Source: Rufibacter psychrotolerans (GTDB lineage Bacteria > Bacteroidota > Bacteroidia > Cytophagales > Hymenobacteraceae). Taken from it: DNA of 64,000 nt. This document shows positions 51,780 through 59,631 of this stretch, piece by piece (position 1 is the first letter of the stretch; the number at the start of each line of letters is the position of its first letter). The notes below the pieces were generated by a model that had not been told where the DNA came from, did no database searches, and was given only the letters and a program-made list of their open reading frames with translations. Made by a program: the position numbers and the translations under genes. The DNA lies in the NCBI RefSeq assembly GCF_016924645.1, contig NZ_JAFFJV010000020.1:62001-126000 (forward strand), read 5' to 3'.

Positions 51780-52481
51780 ATGGCTGCGCAGCGGCGCAAA
51801 AGACAAATCAACCTTATGGATGACCTGGAATGCCCCTCGGGCTTTAATGAACCGGAACGCAAGGCGTGGCAGTTTGCGGTGCAGGCCCACGGGGAGCAGC
51901 GCCGCAAGTACAACCAGGAGCCGTACGTGCGGCACCTGGAGCGGGTGGCCCACACGGTGATGGCCTACGGCGGCACCACGGGCATGGTCATGGCGGCCCT
52001 CTTGCACGATGTGCTGGAAGATACCCCCGTGACCGAGGCCGAGCTGCGCACGTTTCTGGAGGAAGCCTGCCAGAACACCATTGTAAAGCCTGCCGAGGTG
52101 CTGCAGCTGGTGCTGGACCTCACCGATCAGTTCACCAAAGAACAGGCGCCCGGCTACAACCGCAAACGCCGCAAAGAGATGGAGCGCCAGCGCATTGCCC
52201 AGACCTCGCCCCGCGCGCAGACCATCAAACTGGCCGACATCATTGACAATACCCGCGACATCATTCAGCACGACATCAGCTTTGCAAAGGTGTACATTCC
52301 TGAGATAGTGGCTACCCTGGAGGTGCTGAGGCAGGCCGAGCCCTTCAAATTGTACCTGCTGGCCTGTTATGAGGTGCAAACGGCGGTGTTCAAGCTGGAG
52401 GAAGACAGGAGGGCCAGAACTAGTCCGCAAGAACAGGATGTACCCGGCCCGGAGGAACTCTCTAACCGTCCGGCTGGCTAA
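51780..52481 (+). CDS. HD-domain protein, probable small alarmone hydrolase
   Basis: 233 residues; an alternative ATG at 51816 would shorten it by 12. The HD domain begins AWQFAVQAHGEQRRKYNQEPYVRHLERVAHTVMAYG, with metal residues in AALLHDVLEDTPV (H-D) and a later Asp in TIKLADIIDNTRDI. This arrangement (R-x-G-E/Q...HxxxV, HDxxED, KLADxxxN) matches the hydrolase half of RelA/SpoT and stand-alone Mesh1/SAH enzymes. It lacks synthetase, TGS and ACT domains. It may hydrolyse ppGpp; other nucleotide substrates are possible. The C-terminal ~25 residues are a charged tail. Confidence 0.82.
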   Translation: MAAQRRKRQINLMDDLECPSGFNEPERKAWQFAVQAHGEQRRKYNQEPYVRHLERVAHTVMAYGGTTGMVMAALLHDVLEDTPVTEAELRTFLEEACQNTIVKPAEVLQLVLDLTDQFTKEQAPGYNRKRRKEMERQRIAQTSPRAQTIKLADIIDNTRDIIQHDISFAKVYIPEIVATLEVLRQAEPFKLYLLACYEVQTAVFKLEEDRRARTSPQEQDVPGPEELSNRPAG

Positions 52482-52511
52482 GGTATGCGCCATTGGCGGG
52501 TGCCAGACAGT

Positions 52512-52561
52512 AAACCCGTTTCGGGGCTGGTTTCAGAAAACCAGCCCCGAAACGGGTTTTT
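52512..52561. terminator. Bidirectional terminator containing the short palindrome
   Basis: A perfect 22-bp stem (52512-52533 with 52538-52559) and loop CAGA. The centre GGGGCTGGTTTCAGAAAACC is a copy of the palindrome family. It lies between the HD gene and the convergent receptor gene. Confidence 0.9.
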
Positions 52562-52579
52562 TAAGTACTTCCCTAGCGC

Positions 52580-54997
52580 TTATTTGCCGCCGCTGGCCGC
52601 GTCATCGTTCTGGATGGTTTTCTTCTGGCGGTTGCTGGTCTGCATCTTCCCGAAGTTCCAGTCAAAGCTAAGGCGCAGGGTCCGGTTGTGGGTATAATTA
52701 TGGACTTCTTGGGTGTAGGCGGGCGTGTTCACCCTGTGGTTGTAATCAATGGTCTTGGCAAATGGATTGTTCACCCCGAAGCTGATGCTGCCTTTGTCAC
52801 TCAGGATCTTCTTGCGCACCGAGAAGCTGGTGTAGTAGCTGGAGCCCCACTCGCCCTGCAGAATTTTGCCCCCCGAGTAATAGGCACCAGACACCTGGGC
52901 GGTGAGGGTCTTGGTGATCTCATAACTGGAGTTCAGGCTGAACGTGTATTGCAGGCCTTTATTGGTGAGATCGTTGCTTCTGATGTCCAGGTAATTCAGG
53001 GTGAAGCTGGGGCTGATGCTCAAGGCAGGCATGGGTTTGGTAGAGCCAGACAAGCTTAAACCATAGGCCCGGTTTTTAGCCAGATTATCAAACGTGATCA
53101 TTAAAACGTCTCGGGTGGTGCCGTCAAGGATCATGGGCTCAGATTTTACCACGTGCTGGATGGCGTTATCGGTTTGGCGCATGAACACAGAGGCGTTGAT
53201 GGAAGTGGTTTTGAAGAACGTGTTATAGCTGATCTCATACGAGTGGGTGAGTTCGGCGTCCAGCGTAGGGTTTCCTCTGAACCCGTTGTTGAAGTCCTCT
53301 AGCTGCAGGAACGGGTTCAGTGACCAGATCTGCGGACGCTGGATGCGCTGGGTATAGCTCACGCGCACGGTGTGGATGGAGTCCAGAGTGCGGGAGACTG
53401 ACAAGCTGGGAATCACGTTGTCATAGTCGTTGGCGAAGGTGCTGCGTTCCAAAGTGCCTTTGTTGGTGTTATGGAAAACGCCTTTGGTGGCGGTGTGCTC
53501 ATAGCGGGTACCCAGGTGGAAGCTGTATTTCTTCTTGAGCTGGAAAGCGTAGGTGAAATAGGCGGCCACCACATCCTGGTCATAATCAAAGTTGTTGATC
53601 ACCACAGAATCTGCCTTGGCCGGGAAAGAGAAGTTATAGGAGGTGTTGCTGGTGGCATCGCGCAGGATGGTTTTGGCGCCCAGTTCCAGTTTGCCCTCGT
53701 TCTTGAACCCTCGGCTGTAATCTACCTGAAACGTCTTCTCATCGCTGGGGGCATCGTTGTTGTTCACCTGGCTTTGGAGCAGGGCATTCTCTGAGTTGAA
53801 CAGCTTGTTGTCATACACGTCATCAGACTCGTTGTGGTTCCACTGGGCCAATACAGAAAGCTCGTGCTGCGGTTTGAAGGTGTGGGTGTACCCAAAGTTC
53901 ATGTCAACGCCTGCGCCTTTCCAGACGTTCTCCAGGTCTGAGTACTGGAGGCCGTTGGCATCACGGGTAAACTGGTCGCCGCGGCCGGTGAAGTTGTTTT
54001 GCCGACCGGCGATGCTTAGGTTGAAGGCATTTAGAGTATCAGGGTCAAAGGTTACTTCGGCCTGGCCGTAGAAGCCGTGGTTCAGCCCCAGGTGGGACAT
54101 TTCCTGGGAGAAGATACTTTGCCCCTCTACGGTGCGGGTCACCGAAGAAATCCGGCGGTTGTTGTTGTCATAGCCGCTCACCCGGGAGTTGAACCCGAAT
54201 TTCCCTTTGCGGGCATTCAGGCTGGCGTTCAGGTTGCGATTGCGGTTACCCAACGTAGCCCCTAGTTTGCCGCTCACGCCTTGCATGCTGTTCTTTTTGG
54301 TGATGATGTTGATGATCCCGGCGGTACCCTCGGCATCGTACTTCGCCGAGGGGCTGGTGATCACTTCCACGCTCTTGATCACATCGGCAGGTATCTGTTT
54401 GAGGGCATCGGCCAGGTTGTTGGCCATGATACCAGAGGCTTTGCCGTCCATGAGTACCTTAAAGTTGCCGCTGCCGCGCAGTTGTACATTGCCGTCGGCG
54501 TCTACGGTGATGGAAGGCACTTTCCGGAGCACGTCTGAGGCGGTGGTTCCTATGTTGCTGATATCCTGCTCGGCGTTGTACACCAACCGGTCACCTTTGT
54601 CTTCAATCAAGGGTTTCTGCCCCACCACGGTTACTTCCTGCAGTTTGGTGGCGCTGCTCCGCAGGCCGATCTTAGGGAATGAGATTTCCTGCTTGGCGGC
54701 AGACAGGGTAAAGGCGGGCAGCGTGCTGGTTACGTAGCCTAAGTAGCTCACGCTAACGGCGTAGGAGCCGTACGGCACTTTGGAGAAGGTGAACTGGCCT
54801 TTGTCATCGGTGATGGTGCCGTCTACGGGTTTGCCGGTGGCGGTATTGGTAAGAGTTACCGTGGCAAATTCCACAGGTTTGGTGGTGGCGGAGTCAGCCA
54901 CGGCACCGGTGATCTTTCCGGTTTGCGCCTGAGCCTCTAAGGCAGTGAAAGAGAAAAGACAAAAGGAAAGTAGCGCGAATAAGGTAGAGAGCCGCAT
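52580..54997 (-). CDS. TonB-dependent outer-membrane receptor, PF14905-type (paralogue 1)
   Basis: 805 residues. Signal peptide to EAQAQ (about 24). A carboxypeptidase-regulatory-like domain (26-110: GKITGAVADSATTKPVEFATVTL...GSYAVSVSYLGY) is followed by a plug domain (LRKVPSITVDADGNVQLRGSGNFKVLMDGK, then VEVITSPSAKYDAEGTAGIINIITKKN) and a beta barrel ending LSFDWNFGKM. After the barrel comes a 16-residue tail containing RQKKTIQNDDA, also found in the two paralogues at 55555 and 59632. It is likely to import, or help export, an unknown ligand; no substrate-specific partner (SusD) is adjacent. Confidence 0.9.
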   Translation of the reverse strand: MRLSTLFALLSFCLFSFTALEAQAQTGKITGAVADSATTKPVEFATVTLTNTATGKPVDGTITDDKGQFTFSKVPYGSYAVSVSYLGYVTSTLPAFTLSAAKQEISFPKIGLRSSATKLQEVTVVGQKPLIEDKGDRLVYNAEQDISNIGTTASDVLRKVPSITVDADGNVQLRGSGNFKVLMDGKASGIMANNLADALKQIPADVIKSVEVITSPSAKYDAEGTAGIINIITKKNSMQGVSGKLGATLGNRNRNLNASLNARKGKFGFNSRVSGYDNNNRRISSVTRTVEGQSIFSQEMSHLGLNHGFYGQAEVTFDPDTLNAFNLSIAGRQNNFTGRGDQFTRDANGLQYSDLENVWKGAGVDMNFGYTHTFKPQHELSVLAQWNHNESDDVYDNKLFNSENALLQSQVNNNDAPSDEKTFQVDYSRGFKNEGKLELGAKTILRDATSNTSYNFSFPAKADSVVINNFDYDQDVVAAYFTYAFQLKKKYSFHLGTRYEHTATKGVFHNTNKGTLERSTFANDYDNVIPSLSVSRTLDSIHTVRVSYTQRIQRPQIWSLNPFLQLEDFNNGFRGNPTLDAELTHSYEISYNTFFKTTSINASVFMRQTDNAIQHVVKSEPMILDGTTRDVLMITFDNLAKNRAYGLSLSGSTKPMPALSISPSFTLNYLDIRSNDLTNKGLQYTFSLNSSYEITKTLTAQVSGAYYSGGKILQGEWGSSYYTSFSVRKKILSDKGSISFGVNNPFAKTIDYNHRVNTPAYTQEVHNYTHNRTLRLSFDWNFGKMQTSNRQKKTIQNDDAASGGK

Positions 54998-55554
54998 AGG
55001 ATTTCTAATGAGGATTACGGTGGTTTAGTAAGTTCATAGGGTTAGGCATGCCGCTGAAAAAACCGGCACCATGGTCTAATGGCACAGGAAGGGGCAAGGG
55101 CATTGGTAAGCGGTGAGAACGGTTTGTCGCGCAACTATCTAGTAGATGTGAGACAGGGCAGACAGGTTGCCTCCCCCATGCAAACTTTTTTTGTTTTTGT
55201 GCTACTTTCCTGAAAAAAGGCTTGAAACGGCTAATTGGGGCTTGTTTTTACCGGTATGCCAGGGGGCGGCTGCGGCTGGCTTGTTGGTGAGAACACCAAC
55301 AAGGGTGAAAGGGTGAAGGTTGGATCAAGAACTGTCTTGGAGGAGGAAAAGTCGTTTCCAAATTGTGAGAACTTCAACAAGGGCGAAGGCTGGATGTGGT
55401 TTTCGGCAGGTTCTTCCAGAACGCCTCTTAAAGTGGGAGCGGCAACAAGGGGAGAGGTTTTACGGCCACATGGTTTTAGGAAGATTTCCAGAAAGTAGGG
55501 CAAAAAAAGAAGCACCCGGTTGGGGGTGCTTCAGTTGATGTAGTGGTGGGGAGC
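54998..55554. other. Intergenic region between receptor genes
   Basis: 557 nt. Palindrome copies lie at 55203-55230 and 55472-55506. A 10-bp hairpin (CTTGTTGGTG-AGAA-CACCAACAAG) is at 55280-55303. GAGAAC-nn-CAACAAGGG recurs at about 55290 and 55368. Short open frames on both strands (55231-55515) lack codon-usage support, and I do not consider them genes. Confidence 0.5.
55509..55532 (-). terminator. Terminator of paralogue 2
   Basis: GAAGCACCC (55509-55517) pairs with GGGTGCTTC (55524-55532). On the minus strand it is followed by seven T. It lies 23 nt after the stop. Confidence 0.85.
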
Positions 55555-58077
55555 CTAGTTGCTTTCTCCGGCTTTGGCGTCATCGTTCCGGATGGTTTTT
55601 TTGCGCCGCGGCTGTTGGTTCATCTCCATTTTCCCGAAACGGTACGAGAAACTCACCCGCACGCCCCGGTTGTAATTCTGGCTTAAACTGTTCTGCACAA
55701 AGGTCTCGTTGGAAAGCTCAGACTTGAACCGGATGGCCTTGGCAAACGGATTGTCTACCCCAAGGCTCAGGCTGCCTTTTTTCTGCCACAGCTCCTTGCG
55801 CACACTGAAACTGGAGTAGTAGAAACCCGAGAATTTCCCCTGGATGGTAGGCCGGGGCGAGCTGTAGGAGCCAAAGAACTGGGCCGCCAGCCCTTTCCCG
55901 AAATCATAGCCCGAGTTCACGTTCACGTTGTACTGCCAGGCGGCGTTGTTCTGCAAGACGCTTCTCAGGTTAATGTAGTTCAGGTTCAGGCTACCGCCGA
56001 TGTTCCACTTGGGCATGGGTTTGGTGTTGCCCGAGAGGCTCAGCCCGTAGGTCGCGTTCTTCCCGATGTTATAATACGTGGTGTAGGCCACGTTTTCTTT
56101 CTGCCAGGTGGTCTCGTCAATGGGCAAACCGTCTCCCTGGCCCACAATCCGCCGCACCGATTCAATGGCATTATTCGTCTGCCGCCAGTACACCGAGAGG
56201 TTGATGGAGCTGGTCTTGAAATAATTGCTGTAGCCCAGTTCGTAGGAGTGCGTCAACTCCGGCTCTAACTCCGGATTCCCGAAGGATACGTTTTTAGGGT
56301 CCTGCTCATTCACATACGGGTTCAGGTACCAGATCTGCGGCCGCTGAATGCGCTGGGTATAACCGGCCCGCACGGTCTGGCTTTTGAAATTGCGCGAGAC
56401 CAGGATATTGGGGATGAAATTGCTGTAGTTGTCGGTGAAAGCGGGCCGGGCCGGGGCAATGTAATTTCCCTGCAGATCTGTGTACTCAAAGCGGGCGCCG
56501 CTTTTCACGTTGTAGTTCTTGAGCAGTTTGAAGCCGTAAGACGCGTAGGCAGAGTACACATCCTGGTCATAGGTGAAGGCGTTGGGCGTTTCGGTCTGGA
56601 CACCGGTAGAAAGAAACTCCCGGCGGTACATCGCATCACTCTCCGCGTGGCGCAGAATGGCCTTGCTGCCCACTTCCAGCGAAGTTTTGTTTTTAAACGG
56701 ATGCGTGTAGTCTACCTGAAACGTCATCTCGCGGTTAAACCCCTCGTTGGTGTTGCGCAGCAGGTTGTCAATAAATTCATTCTGGTCCAAGTAATTATCC
56801 TGGTTAGAGAGGCTGTTCATCTTGCCGTTGGTCCATTGCCCCAACACCGATAACTCCTGCTGCGGCTTGAAGATGTGCGTGTAGCCCAGGTTCAGATCCA
56901 GCGAATTGTTCTTGTTCTGGCTGCTCAGGTCTGTATCAATGATCTGGGTGCCGTCCTTAGTTACGGTGCGGGAAAACTGATTTCCCCGGTTCCGGAAGGT
57001 GCCCCGGTACAGGTTCATCCCCACTGAAATGGTGTTGCTGGAATCCAAGTCGGCATCAAAGCCCAACTGCCCGAAAACCCCGCCTCCCCGGCGACTGAAA
57101 TCGCCGTTCTGGTTCAGCGTACTGGAATAGGCCTCGGCCCCCGGAATCTCTGTGATGAATCGTTCCAGTTCGTTCTCGCTCTTGTTGTTGTACTGCTGGT
57201 GCGTACCCAGACTGGCGTTGAAGCCTACTTTGCCCCGGCGGATGTTCACGTTCCCGTTTCCGTTGGCGCTGCGGCTGCCCAGGGAGCCGCCCACGCTTCC
57301 GTTCACGCCGTACAGCGTGTTTTTCTTGGTGATGATGTTGATGATCCCGGCGGTACCTTCGGCATCGTACTTGGCCGAGGGGCTGGTAATTACTTCCACA
57401 CTTTTGATCATGTCTGAGGGAATCTGGCGCAGGGCCTCGGCCACGCTGTTGGCCATGATGCTGGAGGGCTTGTTGTTGATGAGCACCCGCACGTTGGCGG
57501 AACCCCGCAACTGCACGTTCCCGTCCAGGTCCACCGAGAGTGAGGGTACTTTCTTGAGCACATCGGAGGCGTTGCCTCCAATGTTGGTGATGTCTTGCTC
57601 GGCGTTGTACACCATGCGGTCCACCTTGTCTTCAATGAGGGGCTTTTCGCCCACCACGGTCACTTCTTTGAGCTTGTTCTGGATGGGTTTGAGCACAATT
57701 CGGCCCAGTTCCACTTCCGGGTCTTTCTCAGAAACCGTAAAAGCCGGCCGGGTGTACGGTTCGTACCCAATGAAACTCACGGTAACCGAGTAGCTGCCGT
57801 AGGCCACGCGGGAAAGGGTGAAGCGACCCCGGGCATCGGTCACGGTGCCGTCTACGGGTTTGCCGGTGGCAATGCTCACCAAAGAGACGGTGGCAAATTC
57901 CACGGGTTTGGAAGTAGTTGAATCTGTGACCACACCGCTTATTTTACCCGTGGCGAATTTGAGACCTCCGCCCGAAGCAGTGGTTTGGGACGGAGTAGGC
58001 ACAGGTGCGGGCGTCTGCGCCCAAGCGGGGGGGACAGTTGCCAGCCCTAAAAGGGCAAGCCATAAAAGATGACGCAT
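55555..58077 (-). CDS. TonB-dependent outer-membrane receptor, PF14905-type (paralogue 2)
   Basis: 840 residues. Signal peptide MRHLLWLALLGLATVPPAWA, then a Pro/Thr/Gly linker. The regulatory-like domain begins GKISGVVTDSTTSKPVEFATVSL. The plug reads LKKVPSLSVDLDGNVQLRGSANVRVLINNKPSSIMANSVAEALRQIPSDMIKSVEVITSPSAKYDAEGTAG. The barrel ends VSFSYRFGKM, with a tail RRKKTIRNDDAKAGESN. The plug is closer to paralogue 3 than to paralogue 1 (RVLINxKPSxxMAxSVA). The ligand is unknown. Its terminator lies directly downstream. Confidence 0.9.
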   Translation of the reverse strand: MRHLLWLALLGLATVPPAWAQTPAPVPTPSQTTASGGGLKFATGKISGVVTDSTTSKPVEFATVSLVSIATGKPVDGTVTDARGRFTLSRVAYGSYSVTVSFIGYEPYTRPAFTVSEKDPEVELGRIVLKPIQNKLKEVTVVGEKPLIEDKVDRMVYNAEQDITNIGGNASDVLKKVPSLSVDLDGNVQLRGSANVRVLINNKPSSIMANSVAEALRQIPSDMIKSVEVITSPSAKYDAEGTAGIINIITKKNTLYGVNGSVGGSLGSRSANGNGNVNIRRGKVGFNASLGTHQQYNNKSENELERFITEIPGAEAYSSTLNQNGDFSRRGGGVFGQLGFDADLDSSNTISVGMNLYRGTFRNRGNQFSRTVTKDGTQIIDTDLSSQNKNNSLDLNLGYTHIFKPQQELSVLGQWTNGKMNSLSNQDNYLDQNEFIDNLLRNTNEGFNREMTFQVDYTHPFKNKTSLEVGSKAILRHAESDAMYRREFLSTGVQTETPNAFTYDQDVYSAYASYGFKLLKNYNVKSGARFEYTDLQGNYIAPARPAFTDNYSNFIPNILVSRNFKSQTVRAGYTQRIQRPQIWYLNPYVNEQDPKNVSFGNPELEPELTHSYELGYSNYFKTSSINLSVYWRQTNNAIESVRRIVGQGDGLPIDETTWQKENVAYTTYYNIGKNATYGLSLSGNTKPMPKWNIGGSLNLNYINLRSVLQNNAAWQYNVNVNSGYDFGKGLAAQFFGSYSSPRPTIQGKFSGFYYSSFSVRKELWQKKGSLSLGVDNPFAKAIRFKSELSNETFVQNSLSQNYNRGVRVSFSYRFGKMEMNQQPRRKKTIRNDDAKAGESN

Positions 58078-58408
58078 GAAGAGAGTTTAGAAGGTTGTTT
58101 TAGGAATAGTTATAAGGTATAAATAGGTAAGTTCTTGATTTTGCTATAAGTAATATTGGTAAGCTGTAAGTGGTTTGTTGGTAGATAGTTATAGTTGAAC
58201 TAGCTGGCTGATCAAAATGGCCGCAAGCCTGTTTCCTTTTTGTTTTTATAAAATCTGAAGGAATACAAAATCTGGCTGTGCTATGCTTTACAGGACAAGA
58301 AGCGACACTATGATTAGTATTAGTATATGATGATTCCTGTTTTAGGCTTATTTCTATAAAAGTAAGCACAAATCAGCACACCGCTATTTGGATGGTCTGG
58401 TACTTTGT
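58078..58408. other. AT-rich intergenic region
   Basis: 331 nt, with markedly lower GC than its neighbours. It probably holds the promoter of nothing on this strand beyond paralogue 2. A palindrome copy in reverse orientation lies at 58336-58374 (TGTTTTAGGCTTATTTCTAT then AAAAGTAAGC). No clear -33/-7 pair was found. Confidence 0.45.
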
Positions 58409-59326
58409 TCAATTTTCTTGTTGCAGAACCACGTTCATGCCCATGCCGGCCGCAGACATTTTATCCCACTTGGCTTGGCTGGCGTCTTTATGATAAATGG
58501 TGTGAAAACCTGGCAAAGCCGCTGCTAAAGTCAAGGACTTTGATGAGTCCAAAGGGCTACCTGCAATCCATTCCAAGGAGAGGACGAAATCCTGTTTCAT
58601 GTAGAGGTTATAAGGCTCCAAATCTGCCTGAATCCAACCTCTTTTCTTGTCTTTCACAGAGATAATAATGTCTTGGGAGGCTATGTTCTGGGAAGGCTTG
58701 CCATCGTGCAAAGTATATATGTTCACCCTGAATTTCACTTCCTCAAACTGATTGGAGGAGAGGCAGAAATTCAGTTTACTTAGAAAAGACTGCTTCGGAC
58801 CATTTGGGATGAGGATGCCGTGTTCACGGCCTAGATTTTCCTGAATGGGTTTAGGCATAATGGTGAAGGTATTATGCAAGAGGGTAAAGGGCCCAGCGTT
58901 GCCTCCTAATTCCTTCTTTTTCCAGTGTTTGCCATCCACTTTCACCTCGGCCAGTTGCACTGGCTTGGAAACAAGGGAAATCTCCAGCTTTTTCCTTTCG
59001 GCAACTGTGACCAATAGTTGCTCTATCTCCAGGTTCTGGGGTTCATACCCAATGGCCGAAATCCTGATTTTCTTGCTTCTATGAGCAGCGGGTATACTCA
59101 GGGAGAAAGCACCTTCTTCGTTGGAGATGGTTCCGGTAGATTCATCCAGCACGCCCACGCTGGCGTAGGCAATGGGCTTCTGGGTGCTGCTTTCCAGGAC
59201 AATTCCGGTGATAGCAGCGGTTTGGACTTGTTGTTGGCTCCGGTGGATGATAGTCCCGGAATACGCCGGAAGAGACGGACCTGCCAGGGCGCTCGCCAGT
59301 AGGAGCGAGGGAATAAGCTGTTTCAT
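58409..59326 (-). CDS. Exported protein with carboxypeptidase-regulatory-like domain
   Basis: 305 residues with signal peptide MKQLIPSLLLASALAGPSLPAYS. Residues about 38-125 form a CarboxypepD_reg-like beta-sandwich (AAITGIVLESSTQKPIAYASVGVLDESTGTISNEEGAFSLSI...IRISAIGYEPQNLEI). The C-terminal ~170 residues (LGGNAGPFTLLHNTF...FCLSSNQFEEVKFRVNIYTLHDGKPSQNI...EWIAGSP) are unlike any barrel and I do not recognise them; a second beta-sandwich is likely. It shares the N-terminal domain type with the three receptors around it but has no plug or barrel. It may be a periplasmic or surface accessory protein; this is inference. Confidence 0.8.
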   Translation of the reverse strand: MKQLIPSLLLASALAGPSLPAYSGTIIHRSQQQVQTAAITGIVLESSTQKPIAYASVGVLDESTGTISNEEGAFSLSIPAAHRSKKIRISAIGYEPQNLEIEQLLVTVAERKKLEISLVSKPVQLAEVKVDGKHWKKKELGGNAGPFTLLHNTFTIMPKPIQENLGREHGILIPNGPKQSFLSKLNFCLSSNQFEEVKFRVNIYTLHDGKPSQNIASQDIIISVKDKKRGWIQADLEPYNLYMKQDFVLSLEWIAGSPLDSSKSLTLAAALPGFHTIYHKDASQAKWDKMSAAGMGMNVVLQQEN

Positions 59327-59540
59327 GAAATGGGGGAAGTGCTCAACCAGCGCAGAGAGTGAGCAACCGGATGAGGAGTGAGCGATAAACCATACCTGAA
59401 AGCGCTGAACAAGAGAAAACTCACCCCTTCACCCAAACGGCACCGCCTGATAGCAGCTTTTGTAGTATGAACGGACTAGATATAGGATTATTATATATAG
59501 CTAAATAATATTATTTGACTGAGACAAGGAGCAGCAACCC

Positions 59541-59578
59541 CATTTTGCCCTATTTCTAGAAAAGAAGGCCCGAAATGG
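59541..59578. repeat. Short intergenic palindrome copy
   Basis: CATTTTGCCCTATTTCTAGA followed by AAAGAAGGCCCGAAATGG, with both flanks preserved. It is immediately beyond the terminator of paralogue 3. Confidence 0.65.
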
Positions 59579-59583
59579 AAAAA

Positions 59584-59613
59584 AAGAGCGATGGCACAGG
59601 TGCCATCGCTCTT
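59584..59613 (-). terminator. Terminator of paralogue 3
   Basis: AAGAGCGATGGCAC pairs with GTGCCATCGCTCTT (14 bp), with T-runs on the minus strand, 19 nt after the stop. Confidence 0.88.
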
Positions 59614-59631
59614 CAGGCTCAATGAAATGGG

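Larger units (their letters stand above)
59327..59631. other. Intergenic region
   Basis: 305 nt. An AT-rich stretch at 59460-59520 (ATATATAGCTAAATAATATT) probably contains the promoter of the 58409-59326 gene. A palindrome copy lies at 59541-59578 and a terminator at 59584-59613. Confidence 0.5.

Noticed and set aside
55231-55515. Open frames on both strands between receptor genes, rich in Pro/Ser or Gly/Lys.
   Set aside because: They mirror each other over short DNA repeats and have no ribosome site; a decayed gene cannot be excluded, but I cannot support one.
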